From Aureibaculum luteum (lineage in GTDB: Bacteria; Bacteroidota; Bacteroidia; Flavobacteriales; Flavobacteriaceae), in the NCBI RefSeq assembly GCF_003449015.1, contig NZ_QRGD01000004.1, forward strand, positions 124,001 to 188,000: DNA of 64,000 nucleotides, read 5' to 3'. Positions 8,686 to 18,024 of this stretch are shown here, piece by piece. Below the pieces are notes generated by a model. It did no database searches and was not told where the DNA came from. It was given only the letters and a program-made list of their open reading frames with translations. The position numbers and the translations under genes were made by a program. Position 1 is the stretch's first letter, and each line of letters opens with the position of its first letter.

Positions 8686-11418
8686 TTATATATGTATTGT
8701 TCGCAAATCGCCAGCTTCAAATTTCTTTTCTACCCCCTTGTGAGTAATAGTAACAGCGACTTCATTGTGCAGTATAAGTTGACCATTTTGTTGTTTTAAA
8801 ACCACATTACCTATTTCGCTTGCTGAAATTGAAAAGTCTTTTGTGATTACTTCTTTTCCGTTACCCATAAAAATTATCAAATCTCCATTTTTTTCATTGG
8901 CTAATAATGTATAGGTAGCATCAGTTGTCATCTCTTTATAATTTACCTTTTGATGATTTGCTGAAGAAAAAACAATATCTTCACGACCCGATTTATGTTT
9001 TATATGAAGACCAACAAACTCAGTATTCCCATTTTCATCTTCAAAACCAGAAATATTTGTAATGCTCTTTCCTTCACTAGAAGTAAAAGGTTCATAAACT
9101 GAAACAAAAGGGTGTTCCCAAGCGGCTCCGTGCTGTCTTGCTGCAAAAGTTAAATAAGGTGCATTTTCAACCTCATACGGAAAGCCATGGTTTCCTTTAA
9201 AAGCTTTATTTGGAGGCGATTTTAATGAAAATATTTCACGTCCTTCAGTTCCTTTCATCCACAAGTTCATAAAAACATCGTCCTCCCCTTCTGGCATATC
9301 TATTTTCCATTCTGCTTGATAATCTTTATTCAGCTTGATAGATTTTTTATCCCACATATAATCCAAGGCATATAAAAACCCTCCAGCAAAAGCCATTTCT
9401 TCTGTTGGCATAAGGTTTAAAGGTTGCCCAGATTCATCTAAAACCGCCATACTTTGACCGAGGTTATGGTAATAATAATCATGAAATTTATCTCCTTTGC
9501 GTTGTTTTTTAGATCGAAAAATATCAATATAATAGCCTGTTGTTTCGCCCGTTTTTATTGTGCTTACTAGTCGTGATTGATCACTTCTAGTTTCAGGTTC
9601 TAAAAAATAAACATCTGAATAGGTAATATCTGTGTAGTAACCGTTTTTCTTTTCAGATTTAGGATATTCACCCATTAAATCAAATGCGTGATTACTAAAC
9701 ATTTCGGTATATGAAGACACCCCATCTACCATCACGGTATTGTGTGCTGGAAACTGCGAATAAAACTCCAAGTATATGGGTTGTAGATAACTCGCCCCCT
9801 TTCCTGGATCAGCTCCTTGTACAAACCCTTTGCCATACAATTCCATATTAATTCCATTGGCATGCATGTGGTTACCAAGCGATCCATTTAAGGAGACCAT
9901 CATACCATCTTTTCCAGATCCTATCCGTTGAACATGCCAACTTACGTTAGGAGCATAAAAAGTTTGAGTAATGTACTCTTTTAAATCTCCTGCACCATAT
10001 TTAGGATTGAGCTCCAAAGGCTTAGAAGCAAAAAAAGAAGAGATATTTGCTTTTGGTTTTCTTCCTTTTTTACCGGAACTCTTAGAATCTTCAGCAAATA
10101 AGTGATACATACTCGTAAATTCTTTTTCAACGGCTTTATCATTATTCTTCTGAGCTACACGTATTAAGTTTGTAATTGCTTCTGTACCTAAACCAGCATA
10201 ATTAGAATCGCCAAAAGCTACTGTTTGCCCATTCGGAAATAAATACTGTGGTAACATTTTTACAGCTTTTACCATTGTTGGCATATATGGTAAAATATTA
10301 TGATCAAAAGTAGTATCAAAATCCTCAATAAAGGCTGTTAAATCTTTAGTTACACCTTGAGAATACCCAGGGCATTCTGCCCAAACACCATTGTTTTCAT
10401 CATAACCAAAATCCATAAATTTAGTTAACGACCACTGTCTTGCGGAAGTAACATTCAGAATATAATCGATATAATATTCACGCCCTTTTTTATCTTCATA
10501 ATATTTATTATCCTTTAATACCATTGCGGCTTTTAAAATTGTCTTAGCCTGATGTAGATTCCAGTTATTTTGTGGTACTCCATTTTTGATTATTTGATCT
10601 GTCCATCTCTTAATGGTTTTATCATACATAGGTATATATTCAGCGTGATTCGCTTCAATATATGGATGTAAAAAATCATAAAGTTCGGCAACATCTATGA
10701 GTACACTTTCATGAATTACTTGAAAATTAGTAAAGCCAACAAGTGTCTGTATATGCCCATTAAGTAAATCAATTGGTTCACTTCTATAGGACATTCCTTC
10801 TAAATAGGTATGGATAATATCATTTGCAAATTTAGCATAACGTTCATCATTTTCAAGCCAATAAATAAATGCGGCATCGCGTGCTAACTCAATTATTTGC
10901 TCATTAATGGAATAAATTACTCGTCCAGTTTTAGAGGGTTCAGCCCATTCAAAAGGATTCCCTTCTTTACTTCTATTTGGTAAATACAAACCACGTGGAT
11001 CATCCATATAAGGTAAAATATCCTCTAATTTTGGCGTTCCATAAGGTGTTGTATAGTCTCTAGAACCAACAAAACGTACTGTAGGCACAGGTGCTTCACC
11101 ATCGGCATGTGAGTAATTAATACCATCTATATAAATATTAGTTGCTTTGGTTTTCCAATACATTTGTAGTCGAGAAACCATCCATTCTGGGTCTTTAATA
11201 TGACGTTCTACATGTTTATCTATACGTTCGTGAATACCTTGCAATACGGCTTTAGCCCACGGCTCATTTTTAATCGTTTTCTCTAAGCCTTTCTTTTCTG
11301 ATTGCGTAATATATAAACGTGGATATCCTTGTTCTAGATTTTCAGGGAGAGGAATTTGTGCATATGCCCATCTTCCAAGAAAAGATAATACAATGATTAT
11401 TATTAACGTTTTTTTCAT
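8686..11418 (-). CDS. Long heparinase II/III-like polysaccharide lyase (paralogue 1)
   Basis: A 910-residue secreted lyase-type protein: signal peptide to about residue 20, (alpha/alpha)-toroid to about residue 420, then the heparinase II/III beta-sandwich domain. Putative catalytic residues are visible: Asn284-Asn285-Trp with His289 (NNWNLHQ), Tyr352 (ECPGY), and the sandwich-edge motif GNHMHANGINMELYG with His517 and His519. Lyases of this fold cleave next to uronic acid by beta-elimination, neutralised by Asn or Glu with His and Tyr as base and acid. Two close paralogues are at 22895-25705 and 27707-30523. They share the stretch SRLQMYWK and a PRGLYL-like segment. It sits in unit B. I cannot give the PL family number or the exact uronate. 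Confidence 0.8.
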   Translation of the reverse strand: MKKTLIIIIVLSFLGRWAYAQIPLPENLEQGYPRLYITQSEKKGLEKTIKNEPWAKAVLQGIHERIDKHVERHIKDPEWMVSRLQMYWKTKATNIYIDGINYSHADGEAPVPTVRFVGSRDYTTPYGTPKLEDILPYMDDPRGLYLPNRSKEGNPFEWAEPSKTGRVIYSINEQIIELARDAAFIYWLENDERYAKFANDIIHTYLEGMSYRSEPIDLLNGHIQTLVGFTNFQVIHESVLIDVAELYDFLHPYIEANHAEYIPMYDKTIKRWTDQIIKNGVPQNNWNLHQAKTILKAAMVLKDNKYYEDKKGREYYIDYILNVTSARQWSLTKFMDFGYDENNGVWAECPGYSQGVTKDLTAFIEDFDTTFDHNILPYMPTMVKAVKMLPQYLFPNGQTVAFGDSNYAGLGTEAITNLIRVAQKNNDKAVEKEFTSMYHLFAEDSKSSGKKGRKPKANISSFFASKPLELNPKYGAGDLKEYITQTFYAPNVSWHVQRIGSGKDGMMVSLNGSLGNHMHANGINMELYGKGFVQGADPGKGASYLQPIYLEFYSQFPAHNTVMVDGVSSYTEMFSNHAFDLMGEYPKSEKKNGYYTDITYSDVYFLEPETRSDQSRLVSTIKTGETTGYYIDIFRSKKQRKGDKFHDYYYHNLGQSMAVLDESGQPLNLMPTEEMAFAGGFLYALDYMWDKKSIKLNKDYQAEWKIDMPEGEDDVFMNLWMKGTEGREIFSLKSPPNKAFKGNHGFPYEVENAPYLTFAARQHGAAWEHPFVSVYEPFTSSEGKSITNISGFEDENGNTEFVGLHIKHKSGREDIVFSSANHQKVNYKEMTTDATYTLLANEKNGDLIIFMGNGKEVITKDFSISASEIGNVVLKQQNGQLILHNEVAVTITHKGVEKKFEAGDLRTIHI

Positions 11419-11471
11419 CTTAATTTTATTTGAAATTTATTTCCGAGCTCTATTTTGTTTCATAATCCTAT

Positions 11472-12155
11472 TTATTCACCACCTTTCTTCATTTCAATTA
11501 TCACTACCCCATTTGCACCTCTTGAACCATAAATTGCCGCTGAACCATCTTTCAATAAACTAATTCTTTTTACATTAAACGGTCTCAACCCTTCAAGTGT
11601 TTGTATGTTAACAGGAACATCATCTACAATTATTAAAGCAGCATTTGAACCATTAATTGAACTAGGTCCTCTTATAATTATTTCTTTATTTATAATTTGC
11701 ACACCTACTAGTTTTCTTACTATTAAAGCATAAATGTCGGCATATTGTGCAAAATCATCATCATCATCATCACTAATACTTGCTATTGAAAAAAGTTTTT
11801 TATCATCTTTTACATATCCGTATGCCACGGAAATTTTGTCCTTTTTAAGACTCGTTTTTAGTTTAAGATTGACATGCAACATTTTATTTTCTTCTTTAAT
11901 CTTTACTTTCTGTGTTGAAAACCCGTTGGCACTTATCTTAAGTCTATCTGTAGGTAAACAATTCAACTCAAAATGTCCAATACTATCAGTAAGAAATATT
12001 AGTTTTGAGCTTGAAACAATAATCTTAGCGTTAATTAGTGGAATACTATCAAATGTTGTTACAAATCCTTTAATTCTTTTTTCCTGACCTTCAGACTTAA
12101 ATGATATAAAGGTTAAAATAAGAATTATTGCGAAAGTAACATATGAATTTTTCAT
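11472..12155 (-). CDS. Plug-only TonB-type protein (CarboxypepD_reg-like plus SusC plug, no barrel)
   Basis: A 227-residue secreted protein. A signal peptide (to about residue 24) is followed by a carboxypeptidase-regulatory-like beta-sandwich (GFVTTFDSIPLINAKIIVSS to about 105), an Asp run at SDDDDDDF, and a TonB plug domain (about 140-227). It ends in IYGSRGANGVVIIEMKKGG, which is the SusC/RagA signature at the end of the plug. The stop comes straight after this signature, so no beta-barrel is present, and the next 53 bp lead into the lyase gene. It is therefore either a remnant of a SusC or a short stand-alone plug protein. It is intact as an ORF and co-linear in unit B between the DUF1080 and lyase genes. 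Confidence 0.75.
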   Translation of the reverse strand: MKNSYVTFAIILILTFISFKSEGQEKRIKGFVTTFDSIPLINAKIIVSSSKLIFLTDSIGHFELNCLPTDRLKISANGFSTQKVKIKEENKMLHVNLKLKTSLKKDKISVAYGYVKDDKKLFSIASISDDDDDDFAQYADIYALIVRKLVGVQIINKEIIIRGPSSINGSNAALIIVDDVPVNIQTLEGLRPFNVKRISLLKDGSAAIYGSRGANGVVIIEMKKGGE

Positions 12156-12226
12156 GATTAATATGGCTTCATTATTATGAATTAAAATTTAATAAAATTA
12201 AAAAAATCAAGTTCTAATCAAATCTA

Positions 12227-13051
12227 TTATTCAATAAATTCTTTCATTGGAATAATCTTTTCAAATTCCTTAATTTTAATATTTCTATAATAAATTTCAG
12301 CCGTTTCTGATTGAAATCCAATAATGCCTTCACTTACCGAAAGATTTGTCGCCATATTTACAATCTCACCATTCAATTTGTGAATGGTATATGCATCACC
12401 CATAACAATAATCTCACATTGATTCCATTTATCATTTAGGGCATTATATGTTGGATTAGCAATACCATAAAGTTCATTTTTCTTTTCTCCCATATCTTTT
12501 CCTCCAACTTTTGGTAATTGAAATGTTTTACCATCTTCAGTAGCCGTCCAATGTAATGTTGTATTCGCCGCCCAAAAATCACCAGTATGATTTCTATTTG
12601 TAATATGGTTATACCTTATTTGATATTCTATCCCTTTCGGCCAAATTTTGTCATCAAACACATGATAATAACAACCTGCATCATATTGCCATTTATCAAA
12701 GTTATTAGTGATTTTTGTCCCCCATTTATATTCAAACCTCAGTATATATTTACTATATTTTTTATTTGTATAAAAAAGACCATGTGTTTCATTTTCTCCT
12801 GTATTCAGATTTAAACTATCAGGCATATCTTTAAAAACATGCACCATTCCATCTTCAATTGCGTATACTTTTTTGGCCATTTCTTCATCTCCATTTTTTA
12901 ATTTAAGATGCCAACCATCCCAATTTTTACCATTGAATATTTCCACAAAACCTTCATCTGATAAGGGATCTTTTTGAGTCTTCGTACATGCAATTGTTAA
13001 CAGAAAAATTAATGATACAAGTACTGAATAATTTGATAGTTTAGATTTCAT
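12227..13051 (-). CDS. DUF1080 / 3-keto-disaccharide hydrolase domain lipoprotein
   Basis: A 274-residue protein with a lipobox LTIAC (Cys22) and one DUF1080 jelly-roll. The family mark FVEIFNGKNWDGWHLK is at the start of the domain, with GCYYHVFDD, GDFWAANTTLHW and the terminal strand IYYRNIKIKEF. Some DUF1080 proteins cleave 3-keto-glycosides in oxidative saccharide breakdown, and the FAD oxidoreductase two genes upstream could supply such a keto-sugar. That link is an inference; many DUF1080 proteins have no known activity. It lies 20 bp after the permuted SGNH gene in unit B and 71 bp before the plug-only gene. Confidence 0.85.
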   Translation of the reverse strand: MKSKLSNYSVLVSLIFLLTIACTKTQKDPLSDEGFVEIFNGKNWDGWHLKLKNGDEEMAKKVYAIEDGMVHVFKDMPDSLNLNTGENETHGLFYTNKKYSKYILRFEYKWGTKITNNFDKWQYDAGCYYHVFDDKIWPKGIEYQIRYNHITNRNHTGDFWAANTTLHWTATEDGKTFQLPKVGGKDMGEKKNELYGIANPTYNALNDKWNQCEIIVMGDAYTIHKLNGEIVNMATNLSVSEGIIGFQSETAEIYYRNIKIKEFEKIIPMKEFIE

Positions 13052-13071
13052 TTTTAATTGAATTTTTATAA

Positions 13072-13782
13072 TTATTTATGATCATAATCATTGATGAGGT
13101 TCTGAAGGATAACTGGATAGGTTTTTCCTTTCGCTCCGCTTCCTTTGGTAATAGAATCTCCAAAACATACAATTTTCTGTTGCTTTTGTACTAATTGATT
13201 ACCTTTTAAAAAATAGAAGACCATTTCTCCAATAAAATGATACCCCAATTCAGTTGGATGTACTCCATCACTAACACCACTATTTTTTTGATTTCTAATA
13301 AACAAATCTGTGTTGTGTTTTGGAAGGTCTAAATCAGTAAAAGCCTGATAAAGGTCTATAAACTTCAATTCATTGTTAACAGCAATTCTCAAATTTATTT
13401 GTCTCACTGAATCTAATTTCTCATTAGGAGATGCTCTAAAAAGATTTTTATCATGCCTTTCAAAAAGATAAACAGAGTCGGCCGGTGGAGGTGACATTAA
13501 CACAATTTCAATCCCTTTTTCTTTTATTTTTCTAATTAGCGTTACAAGATTGTCTTCATATTTTTTATATGAAATCATTTTTTTAGAATTCAACATATCG
13601 TTTGTACCCACCATTAAAATCACTAAATCAGGATGTTGTTCTAAAACATCTTTATCCAATCGACTTAATAAATTCATAGTATTATTACCTCCTACTCCAG
13701 CATTAATCACCTGAGCACTAACACCTAAAGAGCTAATTACTAAACCTAAAGTTAAAACAGTATTTGAAAAATAATTTCTCAT
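13072..13782 (-). CDS. Secreted SGNH/GDSL hydrolase with circularly permuted blocks
   Basis: A 236-residue esterase-like protein in which the SGNH blocks occur in an unusual order. After a signal peptide (to about residue 23) come block II (INAGVGGNN, Gly29), block III (VGTNDML, Asn61) and block V (SDGVHPTE, Asp172/His175). Block I with the catalytic serine, VCFGDSITKG (Ser210), is at the C-terminus. In ordinary members block I comes first, and the segment after it runs directly into the block II region. Here that segment ends the protein (NLINDYDHK) and its natural continuation starts the mature protein (QVINAGVGG). All four catalytic blocks are intact. It is probably a carbohydrate O-acyl esterase. 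It is 4 bp downstream of the FAD oxidoreductase in unit B. Confidence 0.85.
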   Translation of the reverse strand: MRNYFSNTVLTLGLVISSLGVSAQVINAGVGGNNTMNLLSRLDKDVLEQHPDLVILMVGTNDMLNSKKMISYKKYEDNLVTLIRKIKEKGIEIVLMSPPPADSVYLFERHDKNLFRASPNEKLDSVRQINLRIAVNNELKFIDLYQAFTDLDLPKHNTDLFIRNQKNSGVSDGVHPTELGYHFIGEMVFYFLKGNQLVQKQQKIVCFGDSITKGSGAKGKTYPVILQNLINDYDHK

Positions 13783-13786
13783 TTTA

Positions 13787-15469
13787 TTACGGTAAAAATT
13801 CTAAAACTTGCTGATCTGCTATTAATTTTTCTTTTAATTTATCGTAAGAAACTTCGTGAATATCATTTCCCGATTCAATTGCCAAACCTGCTAAAGTACC
13901 AGCACTTTGTCCAAGTATCATAAAAACAGGTTCCATTCTAATAGATCCATAAGCAATGTGAGAACTCGACACAGCACAAGGAACAATTAAGTTTTTACAC
14001 TCTCGTTTTTTGGGAAGAATAGTACCTAAATGAATTTGATAGGGTTCTTCTGCATCAACACCTAAATCACCTTCATTTTGTACATATCCATTTTTTGTAA
14101 TATAACGTTGAACATTATGCGAATCCATCGTATACGAGCCCATTCCTATCGGTTGAGTCACTCCGCTTTTTCCTAAAATTTCATTTTCAGTCATTACAAA
14201 TTCACCCAACATACGTCTTGCTTCACGCACATAAATTTGATAAGGCCAATGATCATTATCTACAAACTCATCTTTAGCTAACCCCCATTTATTAATATTG
14301 TCTTTGTGTTCTTGCGGAACACTTTCGTCATGTCCCCAAAAATAAAGTAAGCCTTTATGATAGCTAATATGCTGTGCTAAAATTTCTTTTCTCTTTTCAT
14401 AAGTTGCCTCCGGGTATTCATAGTTCATACCAATATTATCTGAACTAAATGGACCTACATTGTTAACATCTCGCTTATGGTTTGGAATTTTACCCCCGCC
14501 GAACATAGAATATCTGCCTGATTTAAACACTCTTCTTAACAATTCATAATCAGCAGGGTTATAATCTTCTGGTTTTTCAAATGGTATTACATTACCTTCA
14601 GCATTGGTAGTACACAATCTGTAATTATAAGCTTGTACTTTATGATCTCCCTGCCCCTGTTCTCCTGGTGCGTCTGTAGAAATAAAGGGCAAAACGCCAC
14701 TTGTTGAATCACCTTCAATTAGATAAGGGCTTATTTTTCTGTCCGCGAAATTGTGACTGTGATGAAAAATCTCTTTTTGCACACCATTCCACTCTTCATT
14801 ATACACACTATTAGCCTCACGCCCTACATGATAATTAACACCAGCAGCTGCCATTAAATCACCTTCATAAGAACCATCTACAAATACTTTAGCTGTATAT
14901 TTTTCACCATCTAACGTTGTGATAGCTATTATTTTACCATCCTTCATCTCCACACCTTTCTCACGGTCTAACCATTTATCTCGCAAGATTTTAATATTAT
15001 ATTTCTTCACCATGTCTTCAAAAATTTTTTCCGCTACATGAGGTTCAAATGTCCACATGGTCTTTGTACTATTATCGATTGCTGTGGTACCCTGACCTTC
15101 ATTTCCGTATTCATTGCGTGGTTGCCAATTCCAAGCTTTTTGATTTTGATAATGATTATAAACACTTTGATAAAATTCTTTTGAAATACCTCCAATAACC
15201 GTCTTATTACCAAGATCTGTAAAACCAAGACCACTTGATGATAAACCTCCAATATGTTTTTCAGGACAAAGAATCAAAACCGTCTTTCCCATTCGTTTTA
15301 ACTGTACAGCTGTAGTTATAGCTGCTGAAGTACCTCCATATATAATTACATCAGCATCATAATTTTTAGAATTTTCTTTGGGAGTACATCCAATGAGCAA
15401 AAGGCAACCTAACAACACAATGGAAAATACCAATTGATATATTTTTTTAAAAAAGGAATGAAATTTCAT
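13787..15469 (-). CDS. FAD-dependent oxidoreductase lipoprotein (FAD_oxidored type)
   Basis: A 560-residue flavoprotein. The start at 15469 (MKFHSF) is preferred over the longer reading frame up to 15553, because it gives a clean lipoprotein signal (LLLIGC) and leaves a 10-bp gap to the lyase gene upstream, whereas the long form would overlap that gene. After the lipobox comes the dinucleotide fold ADVIIYGGTSAAITTAVQLK with the acidic-end segment KTVLILCPEKHIGG. Further family marks are FVDGSYEGDLMAAAGV and, near the C-terminus, MEPVFMILGQSAGTLAGLA. Proteins of this type occur in many PULs and are thought to oxidise sugars, but the substrate is not known. Together with the DUF1080 gene it may form an oxidative branch. 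Confidence 0.83.
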   Translation of the reverse strand: MKFHSFFKKIYQLVFSIVLLGCLLLIGCTPKENSKNYDADVIIYGGTSAAITTAVQLKRMGKTVLILCPEKHIGGLSSSGLGFTDLGNKTVIGGISKEFYQSVYNHYQNQKAWNWQPRNEYGNEGQGTTAIDNSTKTMWTFEPHVAEKIFEDMVKKYNIKILRDKWLDREKGVEMKDGKIIAITTLDGEKYTAKVFVDGSYEGDLMAAAGVNYHVGREANSVYNEEWNGVQKEIFHHSHNFADRKISPYLIEGDSTSGVLPFISTDAPGEQGQGDHKVQAYNYRLCTTNAEGNVIPFEKPEDYNPADYELLRRVFKSGRYSMFGGGKIPNHKRDVNNVGPFSSDNIGMNYEYPEATYEKRKEILAQHISYHKGLLYFWGHDESVPQEHKDNINKWGLAKDEFVDNDHWPYQIYVREARRMLGEFVMTENEILGKSGVTQPIGMGSYTMDSHNVQRYITKNGYVQNEGDLGVDAEEPYQIHLGTILPKKRECKNLIVPCAVSSSHIAYGSIRMEPVFMILGQSAGTLAGLAIESGNDIHEVSYDKLKEKLIADQQVLEFLP

Positions 15470-15479
15470 ATTTTTTAAA

Positions 15480-17792
15480 TTATTTATTATTTCTAATTTG
15501 TAATTGAATCGTTTTATTTGAGTTATCATAAATACCTTTTTTAAGGACTTCATTTAATTGTAAACTTTTTATATTTTCGGGATTATAAATAGTGACCGTA
15601 GCATTAGGTTGCCCTTGAAAAATTAAATTTGGTTGCTTTCCAAAATTCTCTACCAAAGCGGTATATTTTGACAAAGAATGAAGTAAAACTTGCCCATTAC
15701 GACGTAAATAACTACCATGCCCAATAAACACTTCATTAACTGTATTTATATCTGTTTTATCAGCATTTTCGTCAAACTTTAAAACAGTAAGGTACGCATC
15801 AGTTTCCCAACCTTCAATATTTATGAGACTATTTCGATGTTTTAAGCGACCATCTGCTAATAAATTAAAATATACAACAGAGGTTTCACCATTTTGAGTA
15901 ATGGTGACTTTTAAATAATCTTTACCTTCCTCTCGTGTAATTATTGGTAATTTGTTCTTGTTTTCCTCTGTTTCTAGTATGATTGCAGAAACAAATTTTG
16001 TTCTCGTAGTTTTTTCAAAATGACTAATAGACCAATAAGGTTTACTTTCTTCAGGATGATGATCTTCATGTCCAATTTTTTCAGTTAATCTCATATGTTC
16101 TGGAAAATCATGTGGGCGTTCTCCTCCAGGAGGAAACGTTTCAGGAAAGAGTGGACGCACTCTTATTTTAGCATCTTCATCTTTAATTTTCAAATCAATT
16201 CCGCCTTTTAAATTAGATTCTCCATTGTAATGCAATAGCCATTCAAATTGCCCCGGTTCAAAGGCGAGTAAATCGTCAATAACTAAAATGACATCACCTA
16301 CCCAAATAAAGTTACGATAATTCCGAGCCAAAATGTGAGAATATGGTCCCGTAGCATTTGCTAATAAATATTTAAATCCCTCTCCTTCAACAAGATTATG
16401 CAATGAACCTGAATTAACACTTCCAAAATAAGGATCATTTCTATTTTGAGCTTTCCCATCAAAGAACACAACATTATGTGCTTCACTTTGACAATAAAAT
16501 TCCGTATATAATGGACTCAAATAACTAGCTCCACCTGAATCTATTATTAAATTTTTACCGTTGTGAAATAATATATATGAACCTGCATCGGCATGTGCAT
16601 GATTCCAAGTAAACCCTGATTTCACCGCTAACATGGTTTTATTATCTTCCCAAGAATTTCGTAAGGTTGCCCAACCCATATCTTTATACAGATGAGATTT
16701 AGATCCTTTGGGTACATAATCCGTATTTAAAGTTGGTAAGTTCGGGTTCAAAGCTAACGCCTCCGCTGATTTCCAATATCTCGATTCCTTGTTTGTCGTT
16801 TTGTTGATATACCAAGCGTATTCATCTTTTTGATACCCTAAATTCCATAGTAGTTTGAGTATTCTATCCCCATTTGCATCAATGCCCGAGTCTCCAAAAT
16901 TTACGGCAAGGTCATTTTTTCCTTTTACATAATACGTTGTATTGATAAAGAAATTACCAATATTATCAAGCAATGGAGATTCATAAGTGGACTCATCTGG
17001 CCATGCATTTTTATAAGCCGTTAAGAACAATAAATATTGTGATGTGGCATATGAAGCATAGTTTAAGCTTTCATAAAAACCACCATCTTTATCAAAAGTA
17101 GGAGGTTTATTTTGCAATATACTCCCCGTATAATTCATCCATTCTATAGCTGAATTTTCAACTTCTTTTGCCCACTTGGTTGCTTCAGGTATTTCACTTC
17201 TTACAGCTAAAGATGCCAGTCCTGACATATAAACACAGGCACTCCACCAATTATGCCCCATAGTATCAAAGGTATGCATGTTTGTGGTTAATTCTAGCCA
17301 ATCTTCTCTTGCTGGTGCTATTCCTAAATCGACAATACTTTGAGCTATTTTTTTTCTTTCTGACCCAGTTAAATATTGATATATGGCATCAAACCCCATT
17401 GCAATGTCATAGCTCGTGTGAGAAGTACCCAATCCACCTTTCCATGGTGGGTTTCTTTTTAATAAGGTACCGCCTTCCCAAGTTTTCTTCGTTCCATAAT
17501 AAAGAAGTAACTCTTTCAACTTATTGGCATACTTTTCCTCGCCAGTAACTCTAAAAACTAAACCAAGCAGCAAACCATCGGTCGACTTTAACCTATCTTT
17601 CTTTAATAATTTTTTGGCTTTTTTGTACTGATTATCCCAGTTTTTCTCGATGGATTCATCTGTCTTAATTTGATCTTTTAACCGAGAGATATTTTCATCA
17701 GTATATAAAAGATAATTTCTTGTTTGTGCATTCAGGGAAAATACTAGTATATAAAAAATTACAAATAATAGGCCTCTTTGCATACTTCTCAA
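15480..17792 (-). CDS. Heparinase II/III-like polysaccharide lyase (shorter type)
   Basis: A 770-residue secreted lyase-type protein. Signal peptide to about residue 22 (FSLNAQ), toroid domain to about 380, then the beta-sandwich. Putative catalytic residues: Asn181-Trp182 (MGHNWW), Tyr245 (YESLNY) and WNHAHADAGSYILF with His398 and His400. It is clearly a different lineage from the three 910-938 residue lyases in this PUL: it lacks their SRLQMYWK region and is shorter. It is the first gene of unit B, only a short distance after promoter P2; an inner start at Met4 (17783) would leave a slightly longer leader and is equally plausible. Expected to act on uronate linkages; the exact PL family is not assigned. 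Confidence 0.8.
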   Translation of the reverse strand: MRSMQRGLLFVIFYILVFSLNAQTRNYLLYTDENISRLKDQIKTDESIEKNWDNQYKKAKKLLKKDRLKSTDGLLLGLVFRVTGEEKYANKLKELLLYYGTKKTWEGGTLLKRNPPWKGGLGTSHTSYDIAMGFDAIYQYLTGSERKKIAQSIVDLGIAPAREDWLELTTNMHTFDTMGHNWWSACVYMSGLASLAVRSEIPEATKWAKEVENSAIEWMNYTGSILQNKPPTFDKDGGFYESLNYASYATSQYLLFLTAYKNAWPDESTYESPLLDNIGNFFINTTYYVKGKNDLAVNFGDSGIDANGDRILKLLWNLGYQKDEYAWYINKTTNKESRYWKSAEALALNPNLPTLNTDYVPKGSKSHLYKDMGWATLRNSWEDNKTMLAVKSGFTWNHAHADAGSYILFHNGKNLIIDSGGASYLSPLYTEFYCQSEAHNVVFFDGKAQNRNDPYFGSVNSGSLHNLVEGEGFKYLLANATGPYSHILARNYRNFIWVGDVILVIDDLLAFEPGQFEWLLHYNGESNLKGGIDLKIKDEDAKIRVRPLFPETFPPGGERPHDFPEHMRLTEKIGHEDHHPEESKPYWSISHFEKTTRTKFVSAIILETEENKNKLPIITREEGKDYLKVTITQNGETSVVYFNLLADGRLKHRNSLINIEGWETDAYLTVLKFDENADKTDINTVNEVFIGHGSYLRRNGQVLLHSLSKYTALVENFGKQPNLIFQGQPNATVTIYNPENIKSLQLNEVLKKGIYDNSNKTIQLQIRNNK

Positions 17793-17809
17793 ATTAGTTT
17801 AATTGAATA

Positions 17810-17873
17810 TACAATACTATCTATTTTATGCATAAAGAAATATAACTCATCATTCAAGAGCTATAAATTATGA
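17810..17873 (-). promoter_or_regulatory. PUL promoter P2 (unit B) with 21-bp direct-repeat operator
   Basis: Read on the minus strand: distal element TCATAATTTATA (17873-17862), proximal element TGAATGATGAGTTATA (17856-17841), 21 bp, then -7 box TAGTATTGTA (17819-17810). The two elements start exactly 21 bp apart. The layout and spacing match P1 and P3 base for base in length (64 bp). The start codon of the lyase gene is 17 bp beyond the -7 box. Confidence 0.6.
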
Positions 17874-17954
17874 TTTATTTTGAGTATTTGATTAAAAATT
17901 AAGGGATTTACTTAAATACATTAATTATCTCAAGAAGTAAGAAGGATAATTATT

Positions 17955-17998
17955 AAAAGGTCAAAACGTATTTAAAATTCAACACGCTTTGACCTTTT
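17955..17998 (-). terminator. Hairpin terminator of unit C
   Basis: AAAAGGTCAAAACG (17955-17968) pairs with CGCTTTGACCTTTT (17985-17998), 13 of 14 bases plus one G-T, with a 16-base loop. It lies 26 bp after the stop codon at 18025, and the minus-strand transcript continues into a U-rich stretch. It separates unit C from promoter P2. Confidence 0.75.
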
Positions 17999-18024
17999 CA
18001 ATTATTTTAATAATAAAGAATTTA

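Noticed and set aside
11752-11775. ATC trinucleotide run as a phase-variation site
   Set aside because: It encodes an Asp run inside the plug-only gene; changes by whole units keep the frame, so on/off switching is not expected.
15470-15553. Longer start of the FAD oxidoreductase
   Set aside because: It would overlap the lyase gene by 74 bp and bury the lipoprotein signal 28 residues inside; the start at 15469 is better.
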